From an uncultured Dongia sp. (GTDB lineage Bacteria > Pseudomonadota > Alphaproteobacteria > Dongiales > Dongiaceae), in NCBI RefSeq assembly GCF_936916975.1, contig NZ_CAKZGO010000004.1:62001-126000 (forward strand): a stretch of DNA of 64,000 nt. The letters are read 5' to 3'. A model generated the notes under the pieces. The model ran no database searches. It was given only the letters and a program-made list of their open reading frames with translations, and was not told where the DNA came from. Position numbers and translations under genes: made by a program. This document shows, in pieces, positions 17,518 through 25,042 of the stretch. Positions within the stretch are counted from its first letter, which is position 1; each line of letters starts with the position of its first letter.

Positions 17518-18525
17518 ATGTCATCCAGCCCCATTTCCACCGAGATCGATTTCACCCGCGACGGCAAGCAGACGGGTTACCTACGCCTGCCGCATTCCGT
17601 CAATCGTTCGGCCTATGGCTGGATCCCTTTTCCCATCGCCTGCATCCGGAACGGCGTCGGGCCGGTGATCTTCCTGTCGGCCGGGGTGCATGGCGACGAA
17701 TATGAGGGGCAGATCGCGCTCTCACGCCTCATCCAGGATATCGACCCCAAGGACGTGAAGGGGCGTATCATCATCCTGCCGATGGCGAACTTTCCCGCCG
17801 GCATGGCGGGTACCCGCGTGTCACCGATCGACGCCGTCAATCTCAACCGCGCCTTTCCCGGTGATCCCACGGGCACGCCGACGCAGATCATCGCGCATTA
17901 TATCGAGACCGTGCTGATGCCGGGTACCGATCTCCATGTCGATATTCATTCCGGCGGATCATCGCTGTTCTATCTGCCCTGCTCGATGCCGGATTGGACA
18001 TCGAACTGCAAGATGAGCAAGGAACGCGTCACCGAGCTCTGCCACCTGTTCGGCGCGCCCTATCAGATCAGCTTCGATGAAGACCAGGAGGGCCGCTACA
18101 TCTCGGCTGCAGCAACGCGCCTTGGTATCGCGTCCATCGGCGCCGAGCTGGGTGGCGGCGGCAGGCTGACCGGTGCCTATGCCGACATCGCCTATTGGGG
18201 AACCTTACGCATCCTCCGCGACATGGGCTGCTACACCGGCAGCCTCGACAAGGCGCCCAAGCTCACCGGAACAGAAGTATTGCCGGTGAAGGCGGCGCAG
18301 TTCGCCTATGCCATGGATAGCGGCGTGGTCGAACACATCGTGGCGCTAGGCGACCGCATCAGTGACGGCCAGCAAGTGGCCCTCATCCATCATCCGGAGA
18401 CGCCGGGCCAGGCACCAACACCGGTTTTCGCCAAACAAGGTGGTTTCGTCATCTGCCTGCGCGCCATGGGCCGCGTCGAACGCGGCGATTGCCTCGGCCA
18501 CTGGGGCGGCGAGAGTGCTGCGTAG
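17518..18525 (+). CDS. zinc-dependent deacylase of the succinylglutamate desuccinylase/aspartoacylase (M14) family, DoeB-like
   Basis: The 335-residue enzyme has the family zinc site: GVHGDEYEG (His and Glu ligands, about residues 57-65) and the second His in LHVDIHSGG. A substrate Arg segment, VNLNRAFPG, lies between them. Its opening (ISTEIDF...GYLRLPHSVNRSAYGWIPFPI) resembles N-acetyl-diaminobutyrate deacetylase DoeB of ectoine breakdown as I remember it. No other ectoine genes are present, so the substrate is open. The start at 17518 follows GAGGAAC by six bases; an earlier in-frame GTG/ATG-type start at 17491 would overlap that ribosome site. Confidence 0.82.
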   Translation: MSSSPISTEIDFTRDGKQTGYLRLPHSVNRSAYGWIPFPIACIRNGVGPVIFLSAGVHGDEYEGQIALSRLIQDIDPKDVKGRIIILPMANFPAGMAGTRVSPIDAVNLNRAFPGDPTGTPTQIIAHYIETVLMPGTDLHVDIHSGGSSLFYLPCSMPDWTSNCKMSKERVTELCHLFGAPYQISFDEDQEGRYISAAATRLGIASIGAELGGGGRLTGAYADIAYWGTLRILRDMGCYTGSLDKAPKLTGTEVLPVKAAQFAYAMDSGVVEHIVALGDRISDGQQVALIHHPETPGQAPTPVFAKQGGFVICLRAMGRVERGDCLGHWGGESAA

Positions 18526-18566
18526 GTCGCACTAAGCGCCCAGGAAGATCGTGGCCTGGAGCAGAG

Positions 18567-19223
18567 TTATGCTGCCTTGGCGCGGGCCGCGAACATCTCG
18601 GTGATTTTGACCGCCTGGCCCAGGCGCTTGTCGATCTCAGCCATGGTCTTCGCCAGATCTTCGCTGTCGTCGCGGCGCCAGGCATGGAGGCCGGCGAAAT
18701 AGATCGCCATCAGCCCCTGCAGCCGCACCAGCCCCTTAAGGCCTGACGCGCTGATCCCGGCCGTTTCCAACATCAGTGCCATCGAACGTCGTACCTGCCG
18801 GCTGAGGCAGGCGGCCTCGAACGGCGTCTGCGGGAGTTCATGCAGCAAGGTGAGATAGGCATCGCGCGCCTGCTGCAGATGATCGAAGCGCCGCATGACG
18901 AGATCGAACAGCCGGTCCTTGGCACCGCCCTCCAGCGGATCGTCTTTGAGCGAGCGCAGGATGTCGTTATCGGTTTCCCGCGCGAGCCCCAGCAGGATCG
19001 CCGCCTTGGTCGGATAGATGTCATGGGCCGCCGCCATGTCGAGCCCGGCTTCCGCGGCAATCGCCGCCAGCGACAGATCGCGCCAACCTTGCGTCGCGAT
19101 GAGATGGAGAAGCGCTGCGCGTAACCGCGCCGCCGGATCGCCACTCGGCGCAGCCTGGCGCGGCTTGGCAGCCGTCTTTTTCTTGGGTGCCGTCTTCCTG
19201 GTCGTTCGTGTGGTCTTGGCCAT
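18567..19223 (-). CDS. TetR-family transcriptional regulator
   Basis: This is a 218-residue protein. A lysine- and alanine-rich N-terminal tail (about residues 1-28, with TTRKTAPKKKTAAKPRQ) precedes a TetR helix-turn-helix (about 30-80). The HTH contains DLSLAAIAAEAGLDMAAAHDIYPTKAAILLGL. The C-terminal ligand domain (about 85-205) is of no recognised subclass. The basic tail is unusual for TetR and could add nonspecific DNA contact. A good ribosome site (GGGAGG, six bases before ATG) fixes the start. It converges with the deacylase gene. Its target is not visible; TATAAA at about 19250 could be its own -10. Confidence 0.82.
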   Translation of the reverse strand: MAKTTRTTRKTAPKKKTAAKPRQAAPSGDPAARLRAALLHLIATQGWRDLSLAAIAAEAGLDMAAAHDIYPTKAAILLGLARETDNDILRSLKDDPLEGGAKDRLFDLVMRRFDHLQQARDAYLTLLHELPQTPFEAACLSRQVRRSMALMLETAGISASGLKGLVRLQGLMAIYFAGLHAWRRDDSEDLAKTMAEIDKRLGQAVKITEMFAARAKAA

Positions 19224-19489
19224 GATCGCCCTCCCATGTCCCAGGATTTTATACGGTCATGATATAGGGTTGGATGCCTGCGGAGCAAGCCGGGGATCAG
19301 CCAGCGACTGATGAACACGGCGCCTTGCCGCACCTGATTCCGGGGGCAGGCACCGGGGGTTCGCCCGCAATGTGGGAAAGCGCTCTGGAATGTGCTTGAA
19401 CCTGCTGATCCGATGATGCTCCGGGGCAATTTCCTGCCGGCGCGGCCTTAGACTAAAATCCGGGGACTGAAATCCGGGTGAAAATCGCA
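19224..19489. other. non-coding gap upstream of metA: tandem 14-mer and leader elements
   Basis: I see no gene in this gap. Two adjacent 14-base units at 19452-19465 and 19466-19479 (ACTAAAATCCGGGG and ACTGAAATCCGGGT) form an imperfect tandem repeat. Just downstream, 7-base inverted arms at 19483-19489 and 19503-19509 overlap the proposed metA promoter. The remainder of the gap is unremarkable. Confidence 0.6.
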
Positions 19490-19518
19490 TTGGCGCTTTG
19501 GCTGCGATTCGATTAAAT
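19490..19518 (+). promoter_or_regulatory. candidate metA promoter
   Basis: A -35 TTGGCG (19490-19495) and a -10 TTAAAT (19513-19518) are separated by exactly 17 bases; each matches consensus at four of six positions. Initiation about seven bases downstream (near 19525) would place the start of the RNA immediately before the SAM-II riboswitch. That positional fit is the main support. Confidence 0.45.
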
Positions 19519-19529
19519 GGAAGGTATTC

Positions 19530-19580
19530 CGTGGTGATTTGGCCGGCCGGCTTGCAGCCACGTAAAAAAACTTGCTAAAG
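19530..19580 (+). ncRNA. SAM-II riboswitch in the metA leader
   Basis: SAM-II (the alphaproteobacterial 'metA' motif) senses S-adenosylmethionine and lowers translation of methionine genes. P1 is formed by CGTGGT (19530-19535) and GCCACG (19557-19562). The conserved loop starts GATTTGG and ends CTTGCA. After P1 comes an A-rich joint and the conserved pseudoknot strand GCTAAAGGG (19573-19581). All hallmark blocks are in the right order. metA starts 81 bases downstream, so the switch lies entirely in its leader. Confidence 0.93.
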
Positions 19581-19661
19581 GGCCGCCCGGGATTTTCGAG
19601 ACTGGAATCTCAAGGCAGCGGACCCAAGGCGAGTCATTTGCCGACTTTTGGGTGACCGCAC

Positions 19662-20579
19662 ATGCCGATCAAGATTGCCGACAAACTCCCTGCCTTCCAG
19701 GCCCTCCAGGACGAGGGCGTGCGCGTGATGACCGAGACAGCGGCGATCCGCCAGGACATCCGGCCGCTGCAGATCGGCCTGCTCAACCTGATGCCGAACA
19801 AGATCAAGACCGAGCTGCAGATTGCGCGCCTGCTCGGCGCCACCCCCTTGCAGATCGATCTCTCTCTCATCCGCATCGGCAACCATGCCGCCAAGAACAC
19901 GGCGGAAGACCATCTGCGGACCTTCTATCAGACCTGGGAGGATGCGCGGCATCGCAAGTTCGACGGCTTCATCATCACCGGCACGCCGGTCGAGACGATC
20001 CCCTACGAAGACGTGACGTATTGGCCGGAGATGCAGCAGATCTTCGACTGGACCACGACCAACGCGCATTCGACGATCAATGTCTGCTGGGGCGCCATGG
20101 CGGCACTTTACCATTTTCATGGTGTGCCGAAGCATCAACTGCCGGAAAAGGCGTTCGGTGTCTATCGCCAGAAGATCATGAAGCCATCTTCACCCTTCCT
20201 GATCGGCTTCTCAGACGATTTCGTCATACCGATCTCGCGCTGGGCCGAAATCAGGACGGCCGATGTGGCGGCTTGCCCGGATGTCGACGTGCTGGCTTAT
20301 TCGGACGAGAAAGGTGTCTGCATCGCCCAGAGCCGCGGCACGCGCCGTCTCTACGTGCTCGATCACATGGAATATGACGCGACTTCGCTCGGCGATGAGT
20401 ATGCGCGCGATGTCAAGGCCAATGTCCCGATCAAGCTGCCGCACGACTATTTCCCAGCCGATGATGCAGCACGGGCACCGCTCAACCGCTGGCGCCCGCA
20501 CGCGCATCTCTTCTTCTCGAACTGGATCAACGAGATCTATCAGACGACGCCGTTCGAGATCGAGAAGATCGGCCGGTGA
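19662..20579 (+). CDS. metA: homoserine O-acyltransferase (MetA family), predicted acetyl-CoA type
   Basis: This 305-residue enzyme carries out the first committed step of methionine synthesis, acylating homoserine. The nucleophile is Cys142 in [10 protein letters not shown]. The His-Glu partners are expected in the DHMEYDA region near residues 235-241. Residue 111, in [12 protein letters not shown], is Glu. E. coli MetA (succinyl-CoA) has Gly there, while Glu111 is known to favour acetyl-CoA in Bacillus MetA. I therefore predict O-acetylhomoserine as product despite the usual 'succinyltransferase' label. Expression should be controlled by the SAM-II riboswitch in the leader. Length and frame are typical. 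Confidence 0.93.
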   Translation: MPIKIADKLPAFQALQDEGVRVMTETAAIRQDIRPLQIGLLNLMPNKIKTELQIARLLGATPLQIDLSLIRIGNHAAKNTAEDHLRTFYQTWEDARHRKFDGFIITGTPVETIPYEDVTYWPEMQQIFDWTTTNAHSTINVCWGAMAALYHFHGVPKHQLPEKAFGVYRQKIMKPSSPFLIGFSDDFVIPISRWAEIRTADVAACPDVDVLAYSDEKGVCIAQSRGTRRLYVLDHMEYDATSLGDEYARDVKANVPIKLPHDYFPADDAARAPLNRWRPHAHLFFSNWINEIYQTTPFEIEKIGR

Positions 20580-20607
20580 AACGGTGATGTGAAATCCGCG
20601 GAATCGA

Positions 20608-22275
20608 TCAATCCCCCAGCGCCACCGGCCCGATCTCCTGATAGACGTCGCCGGGGCCCGGATTGTCCTTGAAGGTTCGTCCGCCGAAATGGGCCATGAC
20701 ACCCCAGACCGCGTTCAACGCCGTCTGCACAGCACCCTCGACCCAGGCCGGAATCCACGCGACGTCGTCGCCGGCCATGAAGATGCCGCGCTCGGCGGGC
20801 GGCATGTCCTTCTGCATGAAATGGCCGAACATGCGGTGATTGTAGCGGTAATGCCCCGGCAGCGCGCCCTTGAAGGCGCCGAGGAAATGCGGGTCCGCTT
20901 CCCAGGAGACGGTGATGGGGTCGCCGATGATGTGCTCGGCGATGTTGACCTTGGGATAAACTTTACTCAAAGCTGACAAGGCCAGTTCGACACGGCGGTC
21001 GACCGGCAGCGGCAGCATCTTCAGCGCGTCCGACATCCAGGTATAGCTGAGGCAGATGACACCAGGCTTGCCCGGACCGTTGTCGAACAGATAGGTCCCG
21101 CGCGTGAGGCGGTCGGTCAGCGTCATGCTCATGACATCGCGGCCCGTAACCGGGTCCTTGTCCTTCCAGAATGGCCGGTCAACCATGACGAAGGTCTTCG
21201 AAGACTGCATGTAGCGCGTGCGGTCGAGCGCCATCCAGATCTTCTGCGAGAAGACCGATTCATCGGTATCGATGCTGGTGGTGAGCAGCCAGCTCTGGCA
21301 GGTCGAGACCACCGCGTCATAGGCCTTGGTGCGGCCCCAGCGATCGGTCACATCGAACTTTTGATCGGTACGGCGTTTGATGCGCGTCACCCCCGGCAAG
21401 GGCGCGCCGCCATGAAGGCTGCTGAGTGAGGTGCCAGCCGGCCAATGTTTCAAGCGCAACGGTGCGCGGCGCCAGATGCCTTGCGGCACCTGCTCGACGC
21501 CGCCTTCGATGAAGCGCTGGTGATCGTCGCATTCGGTGACGTTGACGCGCAGGATTTCCAGCATCGAATTGGGGAAGTCGGAATCCCAGCCGCCGGTGCC
21601 GAAGCCGACCTGCCCGAACACTTCGCGGTGGCGGTAGCTCAATTTGGTGAAGGCCGAGGATTTGGTGACGAAATCATAGAAGGTGCGCTCGTCCCACTCG
21701 CGTACCAGCGGATCCCAGATCGCCTTGATGGCGCGCACATCGCGGTTGCGGATCGCGCGCTGTAGCGCCGAATAATGCGCATGCTCCTCAAGGGCGGCGT
21801 GATAGGCGTCCGCCACCTCGCGGAACATCGGCGGCAGATCGGCCAGCGTGCGGGCGTAATAGGTCTCGCCCTCGAGATTGATCACCGTGCTGCCGGCGGC
21901 CTCGGTCAATGGATTGGGGAATGGCTGCGAGCCAAGGCCGAGGCGGTCGACATAATGATAGAACGAGGTCGACGAGACGGGGAAGCGCATCCCGCCCAGT
22001 TCGGCGATGATGCCCGGCGGCGCCCCTTCGAAAGGCTGCGAGCGCAGGCGACCGCCCAGTTGTGATGCTTCATAGACGACCGGCTTCAGCCCCAGCTTCA
22101 TCAGCTCATAAGCCGAGACCAGGCCGGAAATGCCGGCGCCGATGACAGCGACCTCGGCCCCGTGGCGGTCGGCCGGAATCTCACCCAGGCCCGCCGGATG
22201 CTTGATCCAATCGTCATAGGGAAAGGGAAAGTCAGGCCCAAAGATGGTGACCGGTTTTTGCGCGGACTCCGTCAC
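20608..22275 (-). CDS. FAD-dependent amine oxidase / L-amino-acid monooxygenase-like
   Basis: The 555-residue flavoprotein has a GxGxxG dinucleotide motif in VAVIGAGISGLVSAYELM (about residues 42-59). The FAD-binding YEASQLGGRLRS follows. The C-terminal flavin motif is RGIFMAGDDVAWIPAWVEGAVQTALNA. Architecture and length resemble bacterial tryptophan 2-monooxygenase and L-lysine monooxygenase more than short monoamine oxidases. The exact amine or amino acid is unknown. The GTG start at 22275 overlaps the DUF427 stop by four bases (GTGA). No amidase gene such as iaaH or davA lies next to it, so a complete IaaM or DavB pathway is not shown here. Confidence 0.85.
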   Translation of the reverse strand: MTESAQKPVTIFGPDFPFPYDDWIKHPAGLGEIPADRHGAEVAVIGAGISGLVSAYELMKLGLKPVVYEASQLGGRLRSQPFEGAPPGIIAELGGMRFPVSSTSFYHYVDRLGLGSQPFPNPLTEAAGSTVINLEGETYYARTLADLPPMFREVADAYHAALEEHAHYSALQRAIRNRDVRAIKAIWDPLVREWDERTFYDFVTKSSAFTKLSYRHREVFGQVGFGTGGWDSDFPNSMLEILRVNVTECDDHQRFIEGGVEQVPQGIWRRAPLRLKHWPAGTSLSSLHGGAPLPGVTRIKRRTDQKFDVTDRWGRTKAYDAVVSTCQSWLLTTSIDTDESVFSQKIWMALDRTRYMQSSKTFVMVDRPFWKDKDPVTGRDVMSMTLTDRLTRGTYLFDNGPGKPGVICLSYTWMSDALKMLPLPVDRRVELALSALSKVYPKVNIAEHIIGDPITVSWEADPHFLGAFKGALPGHYRYNHRMFGHFMQKDMPPAERGIFMAGDDVAWIPAWVEGAVQTALNAVWGVMAHFGGRTFKDNPGPGDVYQEIGPVALGD

Positions 22276-22625
22276 GGCAGGATCTCGATCGCATCGACCT
22301 TGTTCGGATAGAAGGCGAGATGCCCAGCGATCTCCGTCATCGCCGGGTACGGCTGTTCATAACTCCACACGGCATTGTCATCGCTTCCCGGCAGCGCGTA
22401 ATAGGCGGCATCGCCCTTATAGGGGCAATGCGTCTGGTGCGTGCTACGCGTCAACTGGTCCATCCTGGCATCGGCGCGCGGGATATATTGCACCGGCGGA
22501 TAGCTTGCCTCCTGCAGGGTGAGCGCCTGGCGGCTGTCGGCGACCACCTTGCCGCCGAGCTTGACCACGACGCGGCCCTTTGTGGGTGTGATCGTGATGG
22601 GATGATCCGGTCCGGGGAGTTTCAT
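22272..22625 (-). CDS. DUF427 domain protein
   Basis: This 117-residue protein is one DUF427 domain. It has ITITPTKGRVVVKLGGKVVADS at the N-terminus, THCPYKGDAAYYAL in the middle and a C-terminal EIAGHLAFYPNKVDAIEI. DUF427 proteins are small beta-tent folds often fused or linked to oxidoreductases; their biochemical role is unsettled. It comes first in a two-gene transcript with the amine oxidase and overlaps that gene by four bases. The conserved HCPYKG motif is intact. Upstream, 137 bases separate it from the divergent GST gene, with no regulator site I recognise. Confidence 0.88.
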   Translation of the reverse strand: MKLPGPDHPITITPTKGRVVVKLGGKVVADSRQALTLQEASYPPVQYIPRADARMDQLTRSTHQTHCPYKGDAAYYALPGSDDNAVWSYEQPYPAMTEIAGHLAFYPNKVDAIEILP

Positions 22626-22762
22626 GAAAATGACCTGCCTGCAAGACGCTATGGTCGGACTCTAGAAAAGGCGGCGCGTCCTGTCGAGGATTGTCGTCAC
22701 CAACTGCCCGCTGCTAGTCTGCGGCAAATCCCCGGGACAAATCTCTAGCATTGGAGTCCGAC

Positions 22763-23380
22763 ATGCTGAAACTGTTCTATGCGCCGCAATCCTGTGCGCT
22801 CGCCTCGCATATCGCATTGCAAGAAGCGGGTGCGGCCTATGAGGCCGTGCGGGTCGATTTTGCGAACGGCGCGCAGCGCCAGCCGGATTATCTCAAGATC
22901 AATCCCAAGGGACGGGTGCCGGCCCTGCTCACCGACCGGGGAATTCTGACCGAGACCCCGGCCATTCTGTTCTATATCGCCCAGACGCACCCCAAGGCCG
23001 CGTTGGCGCCACAAGACGACCCGTTCGAGATCGGCCGCCTGCAGGCCTTCACCAGCTATCTGTGTTCGACGGTGCATGTGGCGCACGCCCATCGGATGCG
23101 CGGCTATCGCTGGGCCGATGACGAGGCGAGCTTTGCCGATATGAAGCGCAAGGTGCCGCAGACTGTCGCTGCGTGTTTCGAGCTCATCGAACGCGAGATG
23201 TTCATCGGTCCCTGGGTGATGGGTGAGAAATTCAGCATTGCCGATCCCTATCTCTATACGCTCGCCACCTGGCTGGAGGGCGACGGTGTCGACCCTGCTC
23301 AATTCCCCAAGATCGCCGATCATCGGCAGCGCATGTCGGCACGCCCGGCCGTCGCGCAGGTCCTTGCCGCGCATAACTGA
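22763..23380 (+). CDS. glutathione S-transferase family protein
   Basis: A 205-residue cytosolic GST. The N-terminal thioredoxin fold begins MLKLFYAPQSCALASHIAL, and the cis-proline motif is GRVPALLTDRG. The C-terminal helical domain (about 85-205) contains FSIADPYLYTLATWL. The SCALASHI segment is that of the beta-class-like family, where an N-terminal Ser or Cys can be catalytic. The start at 22763 is six bases after GGAG; a TTG twelve bases earlier lies on that ribosome site. It would conjugate or reduce electrophiles, including products of neighbouring oxidases. That link is speculative. Confidence 0.88.
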   Translation: MLKLFYAPQSCALASHIALQEAGAAYEAVRVDFANGAQRQPDYLKINPKGRVPALLTDRGILTETPAILFYIAQTHPKAALAPQDDPFEIGRLQAFTSYLCSTVHVAHAHRMRGYRWADDEASFADMKRKVPQTVAACFELIEREMFIGPWVMGEKFSIADPYLYTLATWLEGDGVDPAQFPKIADHRQRMSARPAVAQVLAAHN

Positions 23381-23604
23381 CCCCGCAATTCTGGTGGTTG
23401 GGAAAGTTTGCCGCTACGCCGCGGCACGTACCGTCGTCGATTAATGTTTTGTTAATAGTTGTGATAAGTCGTTGATTTAATATCTCAGCTTGCAATTGCG
23501 CGGCGAGACGCAGCACACTTCGTACAGGTGTCGACGATCGCCATTTTTGCAGGGCCATGACGGCCTGATCGTTTGCAGAATCGGACCGCAGGAGACCCGG
23601 TAAA

Positions 23605-25032
23605 TTGGCAATCGCCCCTAACTCGCCCAGCGCCTCGCCCGAGAAACGAACCGAGACAAGCCGCGATGGCGATTCGCGCTTCCAGCGCGTGGTGGAAGCA
23701 TCGCCCAGTGCCATGGTCATGATCAACAGTGCCGGGCGCATCGAGATGGTCAATTTGCAGGCAGAGCGCGTCTTCGGCTATGCCCGCCTCGAGATGGTCG
23801 GCCAGCCGGTCGAGATGCTCCTGCCGCAGCGCTTTCGCGGCCATCATCCGGGCCTGCGCCACGCCTATTTCGCCGAACCGCAATCGCGCCCCATGGGTAT
23901 CGGGCGCGATCTCTTCGGCATGCGCAAGGACGGGCGCGAATTTCCGATCGAGATCGGCCTCAACCCGATCGAGACCGAAGAGGGGATGATGGTGCTCTCG
24001 GCCATCGTCGACATTTCCGAACGCAAGCATCTCGAAGAACGCTTCCGCCGCGTGGTCGAAGCTGCCCCCAACGCCATGGTTATGGTCAACAGCAGCGGCC
24101 GCATCGAGATGGTAAACGCCCAGGCGGAACGTGTCTTCGGCTACGCCCGCGCCGAGCTGCTGGGCCAGCCGGTCGAAATGCTGGTCCCCGACCGGTTCCG
24201 CGGTCATCATCCGGGCCTCCGCCAATCCTTTCACCAGGAACCCGATGCCCGGCCCATGGGAGCCGGCCGCGACCTCTTTGCACGGCGCAAGGATGGCAGC
24301 GAGTTTCCCGTGGAGATCGGTCTCAACCCCATCGAAACCGAAGACGGCACGATGATCCTCTCGGCCATCGTCGACATCTCCGACCGCAAGCAGAAGGAAC
24401 GCAGCATCGAACAGGCGCTGCAGGAAAAGGATGTGCTGCTCGGCGAAATCCACCACCGGGTGAAGAACAACCTGCAGATCGTCCACAGCCTCCTCGACCT
24501 GCAATCCGGGCAGGTCAGCGATCCGGCGGCGCTCGCCATGCTGCGCGACAGTCAGAACCGCATCCGCTCAATGGCGCTCATCCACCAGACGCTCTACCAG
24601 TCGAAGGACTTCGCCAGGGTGGATTTCGGCAACTTCCTCGACTCCTTCGCGCCGATCCTGGTCTCGTCCTATGCCGTCAATTTGAACGATGTGGCGCTGA
24701 ACATCGACGCCGAGGGCATGTCGCTGCCGATCAACTGCGCCATTCCCTGCGGGCTGATCGTCAACGAATTGATTTCAAACGCCCTCAAGCACGCTTTCCC
24801 CGACAAGGCTGGCGGCAGCATCCGCGTCGAACTGCGCCAGGATGGCGCCGACCACTTCCTGCTGGCGGTCAGCGACGATGGCGTCGGCCTGCCGCCGGGC
24901 CTCCACATTGAGACGGCATCCACCCTCGGGCTGCAATTGGTGACCTTGCTTACCGACCAGTTGCGCGGCAAGCTGGCGATCGAGACCATGAAGCCGACCC
25001 GGTTTGCCATCAGATTTCCAGTTCCGGCATGA
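23605..25032 (+). CDS. two-PAS sensor histidine kinase, HisKA_2/HWE type
   Basis: This 475-residue cytoplasmic kinase has two successive PAS domains (about residues 25-143 and 147-265). A HisKA_2 dimerisation domain follows, with the phospho-acceptor in GEIHHRVKNNLQIV (His283/His284). The C-terminal ATPase domain has NELISNALKHAF (N box) and DDGVGLPPG (G box). There is no membrane segment. The PAS domains are about 77% identical to each other, a recent internal duplication. Start: TTG at 23605, with AGGAG about ten bases upstream; the first ATG lies inside PAS 1. The response-regulator hybrid kinase gene begins 10 bases downstream and is probably its partner. Confidence 0.85.
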   Translation: MAIAPNSPSASPEKRTETSRDGDSRFQRVVEASPSAMVMINSAGRIEMVNLQAERVFGYARLEMVGQPVEMLLPQRFRGHHPGLRHAYFAEPQSRPMGIGRDLFGMRKDGREFPIEIGLNPIETEEGMMVLSAIVDISERKHLEERFRRVVEAAPNAMVMVNSSGRIEMVNAQAERVFGYARAELLGQPVEMLVPDRFRGHHPGLRQSFHQEPDARPMGAGRDLFARRKDGSEFPVEIGLNPIETEDGTMILSAIVDISDRKQKERSIEQALQEKDVLLGEIHHRVKNNLQIVHSLLDLQSGQVSDPAALAMLRDSQNRIRSMALIHQTLYQSKDFARVDFGNFLDSFAPILVSSYAVNLNDVALNIDAEGMSLPINCAIPCGLIVNELISNALKHAFPDKAGGSIRVELRQDGADHFLLAVSDDGVGLPPGLHIETASTLGLQLVTLLTDQLRGKLAIETMKPTRFAIRFPVPA

Positions 25033-25042
25033 CGAGGCGCCC

